NCBI GenBank assembly: GCA_051652645.1
Contig: JBOFUP010000008.1
Span: 1-64,000 of the forward strand
Reading direction: 5' to 3'
DNA: 64,000 bases
Source of the DNA: UBA7332 sp051652645
Lineage (GTDB): Bacteria > Bacteroidota > Bacteroidia > Bacteroidales > UBA7332
This document shows positions 27,161 through 35,630 of the stretch, piece after piece; the stretch's first letter is position 1; each line of letters starts with the position of its first letter. The notes under the pieces are model-generated. The model saw only the letters and a program-made list of their open reading frames with translations, was not told where the DNA came from and searched no databases. Made by a program: the position numbers and the translations under genes.

Positions 27161-28453
27161 ATGAGAAGCTACAAAGAGACTATCGATTACCTCTTCTCTA
27201 GACTCCCTATATTCCAACGAGTAGGGGGAGCTGCCTACAAAGAGGGCCTAGACAATAGCATTGCATTAGATAGGCATCTAAATAACCCCCACCTAAAATA
27301 CGCAACCATACACGTTGGAGGAACCAATGGAAAGGGATCAACATCTCATCTTATTGCTGCCACACTACAAGCTGCTGGATATAAAGTTGGATTATATACC
27401 TCTCCACACCTTGTGGATTTTAGAGAGCGAATCAGAGTGAACGGAAATCCAATATCAGAGGAAGCAGTAGTAAAATTCGTTAACGACAATCAAGAGTTCA
27501 CAGAGTCCATCTCACCATCATTCTTCGAACTCACAATGGCTATGGCATTTGACTATTTTGCCAAACAGGAGGTAGAAGTAGCAGTCATTGAAGTTGGTCT
27601 AGGAGGCCGACTAGACAGCACCAACATCATCTCTCCTCTCCTATCAATAATCACCAACATAAGCTTCGACCACATACAGTTTCTAGGCAACACTCTCGAG
27701 AAGATAGCCTCTGAGAAGGCAGGTATCATAAAGTGTGACACTCCAGTGATCATTGGAGAAGCAGAGGAACCACTGCGATCTATCTTCAAGGACAAAGCAG
27801 AACAACTTAGAGCTCCTATATATTTCGCCGAAGATCAAAACATGATAAAAGATATCTCTCGTGATAATCCTAACTACATTGAGTATACAACATTTGATGA
27901 TAATACCCTTAGAGGAGAACTAACCGGTGATTGTCAAATAAAGAACGCAACGACTGTACTCACTGCTCTTCGTGAACTCAAAGCTATTGGATTCAACATA
28001 GAAAAACACCACATTGCAGAAGCCTTCAAAAACGTCACCAAGCTAACTGGACTACGCGGCAGATGGGAGAGAATATCTAATAATCCCCTTGCGATATGCG
28101 ATACAGGCCACAACGAAGCCGGCATACAACAGATAGTACAACAAATAAAAGCTCAGAAATATGACAAACTGCGCATTGTACTAGGAATGGCAAACGACAA
28201 GGATGTGACCAAAGTACTAACTCTTTTACCTAGAGATGCCCAATACTATTTCACTAGAGCATCAGTACCTAGAGCTCTAGATCAAGAGGAGTTACGACAA
28301 AGTGCTAATAAAATTGGATTAATCGGCGAGAGTTACCCCTGCGTTGAAAGTGCATACAAAGCGGCGCTAAAGGATAGCTCCACTGAGGATTTCATATACA
28401 TAGGAGGAAGCACATTCATTGTGGCTGACCTTCTTGCTTACCTAGAGAAGTAA
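27161..28453 (+). CDS. folC: Bifunctional dihydrofolate/folylpolyglutamate synthase
   Basis: A 430-aa Mur-ligase-superfamily enzyme adding glutamate to dihydropteroate and folates. Visible are the P-loop GGTNGKGST at 53-61, the second family signature FFELTMAMAFDYFA near 125, EVGLGGRLDSTN near 145, SFDHIQFLG near 170 and the C-terminal CDTGHNEAGI. Length is normal. It has its own promoter and terminator. Confidence 0.95.
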   Translation: MRSYKETIDYLFSRLPIFQRVGGAAYKEGLDNSIALDRHLNNPHLKYATIHVGGTNGKGSTSHLIAATLQAAGYKVGLYTSPHLVDFRERIRVNGNPISEEAVVKFVNDNQEFTESISPSFFELTMAMAFDYFAKQEVEVAVIEVGLGGRLDSTNIISPLLSIITNISFDHIQFLGNTLEKIASEKAGIIKCDTPVIIGEAEEPLRSIFKDKAEQLRAPIYFAEDQNMIKDISRDNPNYIEYTTFDDNTLRGELTGDCQIKNATTVLTALRELKAIGFNIEKHHIAEAFKNVTKLTGLRGRWERISNNPLAICDTGHNEAGIQQIVQQIKAQKYDKLRIVLGMANDKDVTKVLTLLPRDAQYYFTRASVPRALDQEELRQSANKIGLIGESYPCVESAYKAALKDSSTEDFIYIGGSTFIVADLLAYLEK

Positions 28454-28469
28454 ATAAACATATAACAAG

Positions 28470-28527
28470 GCAAATAGAGGCTATATAGATTAAACAATAA
28501 CAATCTATATAGTCTCTATTTGCTTTT
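28470..28527 (+). terminator. Terminator of folC
   Basis: 22-nt arms 28470-28491 and 28502-28523 pair with one mismatch and are followed by TTTT. Confidence 0.82.
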
Positions 28528-29003
28528 AGAGTAAAACAGTTAACAAAACCTCCTAACTAAACTCCTAGTGCCAACCAACTATCAACTCCATAGAGAGTAA
28601 CTCCCAAAGTACGTACGTATTCCATATAAAATACGTACGTACTTTATCGTAAATACGTACGTGTTTTCATACAAATACGTACGTATTATTAAAGTCACAA
28701 ACTAGATTCTGGATAGAACTTAACCATCAAGCAGTTAGAAGAAGTTGAATTTATAGAAGATTGGAAGAGTAAATAGCCAACTTCCATAGACGAAAACAAT
28801 CCATAATATAGTAAAAACATAACCCATAAGATTGATAGAACCATATCACAAACAACTGATTCATTCTCTATACCATTTAAAACTCACTCCCTAACAAATA
28901 CAGCCAGACATAGTCCATGGATCATAATAACTACTTATGCACTTTGAACCAACAGTAGCCCTTTATTGTTAAATATACATCTCTAATACTTAATTTATAT
29001 ATT
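28528..29003. other. Gene-free region between folC and katA
   Basis: It contains the 22-bp array at 28611-28684 and no supportable gene. Close to katA it is A/T-rich, with no full TTTG/TAnnTTTG promoter, which would fit an activator-dependent catalase promoter. Confidence 0.55.
28611..28684. repeat. Tandem array of ACGTACGT palindromes with 22-bp period
   Basis: ACGTACGT occurs at 28611, 28633, 28655 and 28677, exactly 22 bp apart each time. The linkers are A/T-rich, and the extended core AATACGTACGTATT is self-complementary. It lies in the 550-bp gap between folC and katA, about 320 bp before katA. No gene or leader was recognised in the gap. Confidence 0.9.
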
Positions 29004-30464
29004 ATGACTAAGTTGACCTCTACTAATGGTCGTCCGATTGCCGACAATCAAAACATCCAAACAGCAGGCCAACGCGGCCCAGTGGTTCTTCAAGACCCTT
29101 GGTTTATTGAGAAATTAGCACACTTTGACCGCGAAGTTATCCCAGAGAGAAGAATGCATGCTAAAGGCTCTGGAGCATTTGGCACCTTCACCGTTACTCA
29201 CGACATATCTGAATATACACGAGCTGCAATATTCAATAAGGTTGGTAACACCTGCGAATGCTTTGTACGCTTTTCAACAGTTGCAGGTGAGAGAGGCGCA
29301 GCAGATGCTGAACGTGACATCAGAGGATTTGCGATAAAGTTTTACACCAGCGAAGGCAACTGGGATCTAGTAGGAAATAATACACCTGTATTCTTCCTTC
29401 GAGACCCACTGAAATTCCCGGACCTAAACCATGCAGTCAAGAGAGACCCTAAGACAAACCTTAGAAGTGCCAACAATAACTGGGACTTCTGGACACTACT
29501 CCCCGAGGCTCTACACCAGATAACCATCACAATGTCTGAACGAGGAATACCTGCTTCATACAGAGAGATGCACGGATATGGAAGCCATACGTATAGCTTC
29601 TATAATAATAAGAACCAAAGGATATGGGTTAAGTTTCACCTAAAAAGTGAGCAAGGCATCAAATGCCTAACAGATCAAGAGGCAGCACAAGTTATTGCCA
29701 ATGATCGTGAGTCACATCAAAGAGATCTCTTTGATGCTATCGAACGTGGAGATTTCCCTAGGTGGAAGTTTCAAATACAACTCATGAGCGAAGAGCAAGC
29801 AGATAACTATCGCATAAACCCATTTGATCTGACTAAAGTTTGGCCACACTCGGAGTTTCCTCTTCATGATGTGGGTGTTTTGGAACTAAACAGAAACCCA
29901 GAGAACTACTTCGCTGACGTTGAACAATCAGCTTTCAACCCGATGAATGTAGTAGAAGGAATAGGCTTCTCGCCTGACAAGATGCTGCAGGGGAGACTAT
30001 TCTCATACGGTGATGCTCAAAGATACAGACTAGGTGTTAATCACAATGAGATACCAGTGAACAAACCTCGATGCCCATTCCATGCATTCCATAGAGATGG
30101 ACAAATGAGAGTGGATGGAAACTATGGGTCTGCAAAAGGATACGAACCAAACAGCTTTGGAGAGTGGCAAGATTCTCCTGAAAAGAAGGAACCTCCTTTA
30201 AAAATTCATGGAGATGTCTTTAACTACAATGAGAGAGAGTATGACGAGGATTACTACACTCAACCAGGCAACTTGTTCCGAATGATGAGCAGAGATCAGC
30301 AAGAAGCTCTCTTTGGGAATACAGCTAGAGCTATGGGTGATGCCCTTCTATTCATAAAGCAAAGACACGTACGTAACTGCTATAAGGCAGATAATGAGTA
30401 TGGAATAGGTGTTGCCAAAGCATTGGGGATAGATCTAAAAGAAGCACTAGCATCAACTAGATAA
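29004..30464 (+). CDS. katA: Monofunctional haem catalase, small-subunit clade
   Basis: A 486-aa enzyme that disproportionates hydrogen peroxide. The catalytic His52 is in RRMHAKGSGAFG and Asn125 in VGNNTP. The proximal haem ligand is Tyr335 in RLFSYGDAQRYRLG. Length and NADPH-region motifs are those of the small-subunit clade. There is no signal peptide, so it is cytoplasmic. It is monocistronic with a long stem terminator and a long A/T-rich upstream region. Catalase is present in only some Bacteroidales and indicates tolerance of oxygen exposure. Confidence 0.97.
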   Translation: MTKLTSTNGRPIADNQNIQTAGQRGPVVLQDPWFIEKLAHFDREVIPERRMHAKGSGAFGTFTVTHDISEYTRAAIFNKVGNTCECFVRFSTVAGERGAADAERDIRGFAIKFYTSEGNWDLVGNNTPVFFLRDPLKFPDLNHAVKRDPKTNLRSANNNWDFWTLLPEALHQITITMSERGIPASYREMHGYGSHTYSFYNNKNQRIWVKFHLKSEQGIKCLTDQEAAQVIANDRESHQRDLFDAIERGDFPRWKFQIQLMSEEQADNYRINPFDLTKVWPHSEFPLHDVGVLELNRNPENYFADVEQSAFNPMNVVEGIGFSPDKMLQGRLFSYGDAQRYRLGVNHNEIPVNKPRCPFHAFHRDGQMRVDGNYGSAKGYEPNSFGEWQDSPEKKEPPLKIHGDVFNYNEREYDEDYYTQPGNLFRMMSRDQQEALFGNTARAMGDALLFIKQRHVRNCYKADNEYGIGVAKALGIDLKEALASTR

Positions 30465-30479
30465 TGAGACAAGAAAGAG

Positions 30480-30530
30480 AAAGGCCTTTCATACTATAAT
30501 TTAGAGACAGTTATAGCATGAGAGGCCTTT
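30480..30530 (+). terminator. Terminator of katA
   Basis: Arms 30480-30500 and 30511-30530 pair as AAAGGCCT...TATAA with few mismatches and end in CCTTT. Confidence 0.7.
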
Positions 30531-30614
30531 GATTGCAGCTACCTAATAATCAGACAACTCCACCTAATACTCTACATTTATCCCTCTAATTTGGCAAATT
30601 GCAACAAATAGAAA

Positions 30615-30645
30615 TTGTAGGAACAGACAAATTAGATTACCTTTG
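30615..30645 (+). promoter_or_regulatory. Promoter of the Mur-ligase-like gene
   Basis: TTG (30615-30617), a 20-nt spacer, and TACCTTTG (30638-30645), 32 bp before the ATG at 30678. Confidence 0.7.
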
Positions 30646-30677
30646 TAGGAAATTTTGCCAAAGAAGTTAAGTTCTTT

Positions 30678-31595
30678 ATGAGACATATCCATATCATTTC
30701 TATTGATGACCTAACCGTATGTAACCTGGCTGTATCGCTTGTTCAAATGGGTTTCAATGTGACAGCTTCATACAGCTCGTTGCCAGCTCATGCTACAAGT
30801 GTTCTGCAAGAGGCGAACTTACTACCCGAATGTAGTGGTTTCGACGCGGCGCATATAGACAAGAACATAGAGGTGGTGGTACCAACTATGAGTGTTACAG
30901 AAGAGAATGTTGAGCTACAAAAAGCCAAAGAGCTTGGACTACAAATAATGTCATTCCCACAGTTTATCTATTGGTTGACCAAAGATAAAGTGAGAGTTGT
31001 AGTTAGTGGTTCACAAGGGAAGAACTCTATACTCTCGATGATGCTCTACGCTCTTGGAAAGCATAAAATAGCAGCAGACTATGTTGCTCTTGATCCTATT
31101 AAAGGCTACAGCTCAAACATCAAATTGGGTACAGACGGACGAATAGCACTACTAGTAAGCAACGAGTTTCCGGCTTCTCACATCGAAAAGCGACCATTTC
31201 ACCACTTCTATAGACCACACATAGTGGTTCTACCTACACTTAGATGGGACGAGAGTGTGGAATATCCAACTGAGGAGTCATTCCTAAACTCATTCAAAGT
31301 TCTGACTGAAAGAGTCGAACGAGATGGGAAATGCATTTATCACGAGGGCGAACCACTATTGGACGAGCTTGCCACTGGACTAAGAGAGGACATAACAGCC
31401 ATCCCATTTGAGAGGGATATTATTATCGAAGGTGATGGTAAGACCTATCTCAAGAATAGGTTTGGGCTCTTTGACATAAAGATCAAAGACGAGTTCTTCC
31501 TCCAAAACCTTAGTGCAGCTAGATTAGCATGCAGACAACTAGGGCTACAGGATAAGGACTTTTATGCAGCTATCTCTGAATATAGCTTTCTATAA
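30678..31595 (+). CDS. Shortened MurC/Mpl-like Mur ligase family protein
   Basis: A 305-aa protein resembling the N-terminal Rossmann and central domains of UDP-N-acetylmuramate ligases (MurC/Mpl), which are normally about 450 aa. The N-terminus (HIHIISIDDLTVCNLAVSL) takes the place of the usual HxxGIGGxGMxxLA. The ATP loop reads GSQGKNS at 111-117 where Mpl/MurC have GTHGKT(T/S). The C-terminal amino-acid-binding domain is missing, ending soon after LQNLSAARLACRQLG. The frame is open and has a strong promoter and a terminator, so it looks like a stable gene rather than debris. It may be an inactive or regulatory relative of Mpl, or may have changed substrate. Confidence 0.75.
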   Translation: MRHIHIISIDDLTVCNLAVSLVQMGFNVTASYSSLPAHATSVLQEANLLPECSGFDAAHIDKNIEVVVPTMSVTEENVELQKAKELGLQIMSFPQFIYWLTKDKVRVVVSGSQGKNSILSMMLYALGKHKIAADYVALDPIKGYSSNIKLGTDGRIALLVSNEFPASHIEKRPFHHFYRPHIVVLPTLRWDESVEYPTEESFLNSFKVLTERVERDGKCIYHEGEPLLDELATGLREDITAIPFERDIIIEGDGKTYLKNRFGLFDIKIKDEFFLQNLSAARLACRQLGLQDKDFYAAISEYSFL

Positions 31596-31608
31596 CATAA
31601 TAAACTAG

Positions 31609-31655
31609 AGCACAAAGAACAACGTGGAATAGCCACTTAGATCTTTGTGCTTTTT
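31609..31655 (+). terminator. Terminator of the Mur-ligase-like gene
   Basis: AGCACAAAGA (31609-31618) and TCTTTGTGCT (31642-31651) pair, with an inner GTGG/CCAC stem and a following TTTT. Confidence 0.8.
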
Positions 31656-31684
31656 GTCTGTTTAACTAAATTAGGTAACTCGAC

Positions 31685-32227
31685 ATGATCATTGCAAGCC
31701 AAAAGAAGAGAGAAAATATAGCAGAATACCTTCTCTATATGTGGCAAATAGAGGATATTATACGGGCTTATGAGCTAGACATTGAGAAGATCAAATCAAA
31801 TATTATCTCACAGTTTGATCAGCCTCAAGAAGTGAAAAGCGAAATAACTACCTGGTATGAGGATCTAATCGCTATGATGCGACTTGAAGGAGTGGAGAGA
31901 AGCGGCCACCTGCAGATAAATAAGAACATCATAATCGACTTGACTGATCTTCATCTGCAGCTTCTTAAGTCTACGAAACAGGCTTTCTACACTGCTGCTT
32001 TCTATAAGGCTCTTCCATACATTGTGGAGCTAAGAGCTAAATCTGGCGAAAACAAAGTGGGAGAAATAGAGACGGCATTCAATACCTTATATGGTATACT
32101 ATTGCTAAAGCTTCAACGCAAAGAGATCAGCGAATCGACTCTCACAGCAGTGAAACCACTGCAAAATATGTTGATGATTCTAGCAGATAGATACAACGCG
32201 CAAAAAAGCGAAGAGCTAGAACTTTAA
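31685..32227 (+). CDS. DUF4924 family protein
   Basis: A 180-aa mostly helical cytoplasmic protein starting MIIASQKKRENIAEYLLYMWQ, with the conserved pattern IDLTDLHLQLL near residue 92. I recognise it as the DUF4924 family, found in Bacteroidota and often beside rfbD and prfC as here. No catalytic motif is seen. It ends 4 bp before rfbD, so the two are co-transcribed. Confidence 0.75.
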   Translation: MIIASQKKRENIAEYLLYMWQIEDIIRAYELDIEKIKSNIISQFDQPQEVKSEITTWYEDLIAMMRLEGVERSGHLQINKNIIIDLTDLHLQLLKSTKQAFYTAAFYKALPYIVELRAKSGENKVGEIETAFNTLYGILLLKLQRKEISESTLTAVKPLQNMLMILADRYNAQKSEELEL

Positions 32228-32231
32228 TACT

Positions 32232-33089
32232 ATGAAGAGAATATTAGTGACAGGTGCAGATGGGCAGCTAGGGTGCGAACTCAAGGAGTTATCCAAGAGA
32301 GGCTATGAAAACCTATCATTTATCTTCACCGACAAACAACAACTTGATATTACTGATCTCGAAAAGATAGAATCTATCATCGAGAGTGAAAAGATACAAT
32401 ATGTGATCAACTGCGCTGCATACACAGCTGTTGATGCAGCAGAAGATAACCACGAGGCAGCTCTGTTGATAAATGCAACTGCTGTTGATAACTTAGCTAT
32501 CGCCTGCCGCAGGTTCGATGCTAAGCTAATACAAATATCTACGGACTACGTATTTGATGGGAAGAGCTACAGGCCATATGTAGAGAGCGACCTTGTATCA
32601 CCGACATCTGTTTATGGTACGACAAAACTACTAGGAGAGCAGGCTGCTTTGAGCGATGATACTCAAGCTATAGTTATTAGAACATCTTGGCTATACTCGA
32701 AATACGGTGCAAACTTCGTCAAGACAATGCTTAAACTAGCAGGCCAAAGAGATAAACTTAATGTTGTATATGACCAAATAGGAACACCTACATATGCGGC
32801 TGACCTTGCGGATGCAATAATCAGGATCGTTGAGGGTGAGTTTCACAAAGGAATATACCACTACTCGAATGAAGGTGTTTGCAGTTGGTATGACTTTACC
32901 AAGGCTATACATCGTTTGGCTGGAATAGAGACGTGTAATCTCTACCCTATAGAATCAAAAGAGTATCCCACAAGAGCTGAACGCCCACATTACAGCGTTC
33001 TAAACAAGCGTAAAATAAAGGAGAGATTCAACATCTCTATCCCCTATTGGGAGGATAGCCTTAGGTGTTGCATAGAGAAATTAAAATAA
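32232..33089 (+). CDS. rfbD: dTDP-4-dehydrorhamnose reductase
   Basis: A 285-aa short-chain dehydrogenase-type enzyme reducing dTDP-4-keto-L-rhamnose to dTDP-L-rhamnose with NAD(P)H for surface polysaccharide. The nucleotide loop GADGQLG is at 8-14. The catalytic region has STDYVFDG near 104 and YGTTK near 128 (Tyr and Lys of the YxxxK motif). RTSWLYS and QIGTPTYAADLA are also typical. The other rml genes are not in the window. It sits between DUF4924 and prfC with gaps of 4 and 13 bp. Confidence 0.92.
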   Translation: MKRILVTGADGQLGCELKELSKRGYENLSFIFTDKQQLDITDLEKIESIIESEKIQYVINCAAYTAVDAAEDNHEAALLINATAVDNLAIACRRFDAKLIQISTDYVFDGKSYRPYVESDLVSPTSVYGTTKLLGEQAALSDDTQAIVIRTSWLYSKYGANFVKTMLKLAGQRDKLNVVYDQIGTPTYAADLADAIIRIVEGEFHKGIYHYSNEGVCSWYDFTKAIHRLAGIETCNLYPIESKEYPTRAERPHYSVLNKRKIKERFNISIPYWEDSLRCCIEKLK

Positions 33090-33102
33090 CAACATACAAT
33101 AT

Positions 33103-34683
33103 ATGACAGAGTTACAAGAGGAGATACTTAAGCGTAGAACCTTCGCCATTATCTCTCACCCCGATGCGGGTAAAACAACATTAACAGAAAAGCTACTTCT
33201 TTTTGGTGGAGCGATCCACGTAGCTGGTGCTGTTAAATCAAATAAGATTAAGAAGACAGCTACATCTGACTGGATGGAGATTGAGAAGCAACGTGGTATT
33301 TCTGTTGCTACCTCTGTGATGGGATTTGATTATAAAGGACATAAGATCAATATTCTAGACACTCCAGGTCACCAGGACTTTGCCGAGGATACCTATCGCA
33401 CACTAACGGCCGTTGATAGTGTTATCATTGCTGTTGACTGCGCTAAGGGTGTGGAGGCACAAACGCGCAAACTTATGGAGGTTTGTCGTATGCGTAACAC
33501 TCCTGTTATCGTGTTTGTTAACAAACTTGACCGCGAAGGTCGCGATCCTTTTGAGCTACTTGACGAGTTGGAAGAGGAGTTGAAAATTTCGGTTAGACCT
33601 TTGAGCTGGCCTATAAACATTGGTCAAAGATTCAAGGGTGTGTATAATATATACGAAGAGAAACTTGACCTTTATACACCAAGCAAGCAAACAATCACCG
33701 AGAAGATAGCATTTAGCGACATCAACAATCCTGAACTAGAGATGCACATTGGCGATGAGGATGCTGAGCAGCTTCGTACAGATATGGAATTGATAGAGGG
33801 TGTATACCCTGAGTTTGACCGTGATGAGTATCTCAAAGGTAAGCTAGCACCTGTGTTCTTCGGATCGGCTTTGAACAATTTTGGTGTACAGGAACTGCTT
33901 GACTGTTTCTGCCAGATTGCACCAACACCAAGACCAACACAAACAGCAGAGCGATTGGTTGACCCTGAGGAGGAGGCTTTCTCTGGATTCATTTTCAAGA
34001 TACACGCCAATATGGATCCAAACCACCGCAGTTGTATCGCATTCTTGAAGATCTGTTCGGGTAAATTCGAGCGAAATGCAGGATATAAGCATGTGCGCCA
34101 CAATAAGATACTTAAGTTCTCTAGTCCAACTGCTTTTATGGCTCAAAAGAAATCTATTCTTGATGAAGCCTACCCAGGTGATATAATTGGCCTACCAGAC
34201 ACTGGCAACTTCAAGATTGGCGACACACTCACAAGCGGAGAGATGCTACACTTCAAAGGCATCCCTAGCTTCTCCCCTGAGATGTTTAAATATATCGAGA
34301 ATGCTGATCCAATGAAGACTAAGCAGCTCAACAGAGGTATTGATCAACTTATGGATGAGGGTGTAGCACAGGTGTTCACTAATCAATTCAATGGTCGCAA
34401 GATTATAGGTACAGTAGGTCAACTTCAGTTTGAAGTTATTCAGTACAGACTACTCAACGAATATGGAGCTCAATGTAAATGGGAGCCTATTAACCTATAC
34501 AAAGCTTGTTGGATTGAGAGTGATGATCTAAGCGAATTGGAGAATTTCAAGCGCCGTAAGTTCCAATATATGGCTAAGGACAAAGAAGGAAGAGATGTAT
34601 TCCTTGCAGACTCTGGCTATGTTTTGATGATGGCACAACAGGACTTCCCAAAGATCAAGTTCCACTTCACCTCGGAGTTTTAA
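33103..34683 (+). CDS. prfC: Peptide chain release factor 3
   Basis: A 526-aa translational GTPase that recycles RF1/RF2 from the ribosome. G1 is SHPDAGKTTLTEK at about 18-30, G3 is DTPGHQDF near 86-93 and G4 is NKLDREG near 141. The switch I region contains EKQRGISVATSVM. The C-terminal part has the RF3 domains (GQLQFEVIQYRL). Length is normal. It is third in the operon DUF4924-rfbD-prfC. Confidence 0.96.
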   Translation: MTELQEEILKRRTFAIISHPDAGKTTLTEKLLLFGGAIHVAGAVKSNKIKKTATSDWMEIEKQRGISVATSVMGFDYKGHKINILDTPGHQDFAEDTYRTLTAVDSVIIAVDCAKGVEAQTRKLMEVCRMRNTPVIVFVNKLDREGRDPFELLDELEEELKISVRPLSWPINIGQRFKGVYNIYEEKLDLYTPSKQTITEKIAFSDINNPELEMHIGDEDAEQLRTDMELIEGVYPEFDRDEYLKGKLAPVFFGSALNNFGVQELLDCFCQIAPTPRPTQTAERLVDPEEEAFSGFIFKIHANMDPNHRSCIAFLKICSGKFERNAGYKHVRHNKILKFSSPTAFMAQKKSILDEAYPGDIIGLPDTGNFKIGDTLTSGEMLHFKGIPSFSPEMFKYIENADPMKTKQLNRGIDQLMDEGVAQVFTNQFNGRKIIGTVGQLQFEVIQYRLLNEYGAQCKWEPINLYKACWIESDDLSELENFKRRKFQYMAKDKEGRDVFLADSGYVLMMAQQDFPKIKFHFTSEF

Positions 34684-34698
34684 TTCAGTAATAACTAT

Positions 34699-34706
34699 TA
34701 TCTTTG
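34699..34706 (+). promoter_or_regulatory. Candidate -7 box of the DUF3127 gene
   Basis: TATCTTTG matches TAnnTTTG, 43 bp before the ATG at 34749. This suggests separate transcription from prfC. Confidence 0.5.
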
Positions 34707-34748
34707 TAGAAGGGTAATAACTTAATACTTATATAATATATACAACAT

Positions 34749-35135
34749 ATGGAAATCAGAGGAAGAATAATAAACCTTCTACCACTTCAGTCTGGACAAG
34801 GTAAGAATGGTGAATGGAGAAAGCAAGACTATATCCTAGAGACTCTAGATCAATACCCAAAGAAGATCTGTTTTAACCTTTGGGGTGATAAGATAAATCA
34901 ATATCCTGTTGCTATAGGTGACGAGGTTATTGTACACTTCGACGTAGAGAGTCGCGAATTCAATGGTCGTTGGTATACTGATGTTAAGGGTTGGAAAATT
35001 GATAGAGCGGATGCTCAACAGCAGTATTCAGCACCTCAACAACAGCCTCAACAATACGTTGGTGCTGCTGCACAACCAGTAGCGCCAGCTCCAACAGTAG
35101 ACTTCACAGCACAAGATGATGACCTACCGTTCTAA
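34749..35135 (+). CDS. DUF3127 family OB-fold-like protein with SSB-type C-terminal tip
   Basis: A 128-aa protein with a compact N-terminal domain (about 1-85; MEIRGRIINLLP, WRKQDYILET, ICFNLWGDKI, GDEVIVHFDVESREF) that looks like a single OB-fold. A Gln/Pro/Ala-rich linker (about 88-115) leads to the acidic end DDDLPF. That layout copies single-stranded DNA-binding protein, whose DDDIPF tip docks many repair and replication proteins. The body is the DUF3127 family and not canonical SSB. A role in DNA metabolism is therefore likely but inferred. Confidence 0.85.
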   Translation: MEIRGRIINLLPLQSGQGKNGEWRKQDYILETLDQYPKKICFNLWGDKINQYPVAIGDEVIVHFDVESREFNGRWYTDVKGWKIDRADAQQQYSAPQQQPQQYVGAAAQPVAPAPTVDFTAQDDDLPF

Positions 35136-35157
35136 TTTGAATTGAGAGTTATTAAAG

Positions 35158-35205
35158 AATAGGGATAGAGCTATTTGCCTTTTGCAAGTAAACTCTATCC
35201 CTATT
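35158..35205 (+). terminator. Terminator of the DUF3127 gene
   Basis: AATAGGGATAGAG (35158-35170) and its exact complement (35193-35205), followed by A/T-rich sequence. Confidence 0.7.
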
Positions 35206-35349
35206 ATATTACTTGCGGGCACACAATTAATCAATTTAATATAAATTAATACCGCGCTCTCACTGCATGCTAACAAATTGTAGTTCTAGCAATTATAACC
35301 TCTACAAACAAAACAATAGAGAATAGTTGATCAAATAGATAGCTCAAAG

Positions 35350-35380
35350 TTTGCAAATATAATTATTTGTACTACTTTTG
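35350..35380 (+). promoter_or_regulatory. tRNA-Phe promoter
   Basis: TTTG (35350-35353), a 19-nt spacer and TACTTTTG (35373-35380). This is the best promoter match in the window, 14 bp before the first tRNA-Phe. Confidence 0.8.
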
Positions 35381-35394
35381 TAGAGCAAAACAAT

Positions 35395-35467
35395 GGTGCC
35401 ATAGCTCAGTTGGTAGAGCAAAGGACTGAAAATCCTTGTGTCCCCGGTTCGATTCCTGGTGGCACCA
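35395..35467 (+). tRNA. tRNA-Phe(GAA), copy 1
   Basis: A 73-nt tRNA. The acceptor GGTGCCA pairs with TGGCACC, the anticodon is GAA at 35428-35430 and the T-arm is CCCGGTTCGATTCCTGG. The discriminator is A. The trailing CA after the discriminator is not a full CCA. Confidence 0.96.
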
Positions 35468-35511
35468 CATGTTTAAGCATAACGCTTATAATAAAACGAC
35501 ACTTATTTGAT

Positions 35512-35584
35512 GGTGCCATAGCTCAGTTGGTAGAGCAAAGGACTGAAAATCCTTGTGTCCCCGGTTCGATTCCTGGTGGCACCA
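35512..35584 (+). tRNA. tRNA-Phe(GAA), copy 2
   Basis: Identical over all 73 nt to the copy at 35395-35467, with a 44-nt spacer that has no promoter of its own. The two are probably cut from one transcript. Confidence 0.96.
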
Positions 35585-35587
35585 CAC

Positions 35588-35629
35588 AAAAAAGCCTCTT
35601 ACTTCTTTTGAGAAGTAAGAGGCTTTTTT
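35588..35629. terminator. Bidirectional terminator between tRNA-Phe and the phosphodiesterase gene
   Basis: The 19-nt arms 35588-35606 and 35611-35629 are perfectly complementary, with A6/T6 ends. It serves the tRNA pair (plus) and the gene ending at 35631 (minus). Confidence 0.88.
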
Positions 35630-35630
35630 G

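Noticed and set aside
28611..28684. CRISPR array
   Set aside because: Units are 22 bp with only an 8-14 bp shared core, no unique spacers of usual length, and no cas gene in the window.
28611..28684. Plasmid-type iteron origin
   Set aside because: Period and layout would fit, but surrounding genes are chromosomal housekeeping genes and no Rep-like gene is present.
33672..34146. Antisense open frames inside prfC
   Set aside because: They are opposite a strongly conserved gene and show no start signal or family resemblance; shadows of codon bias.
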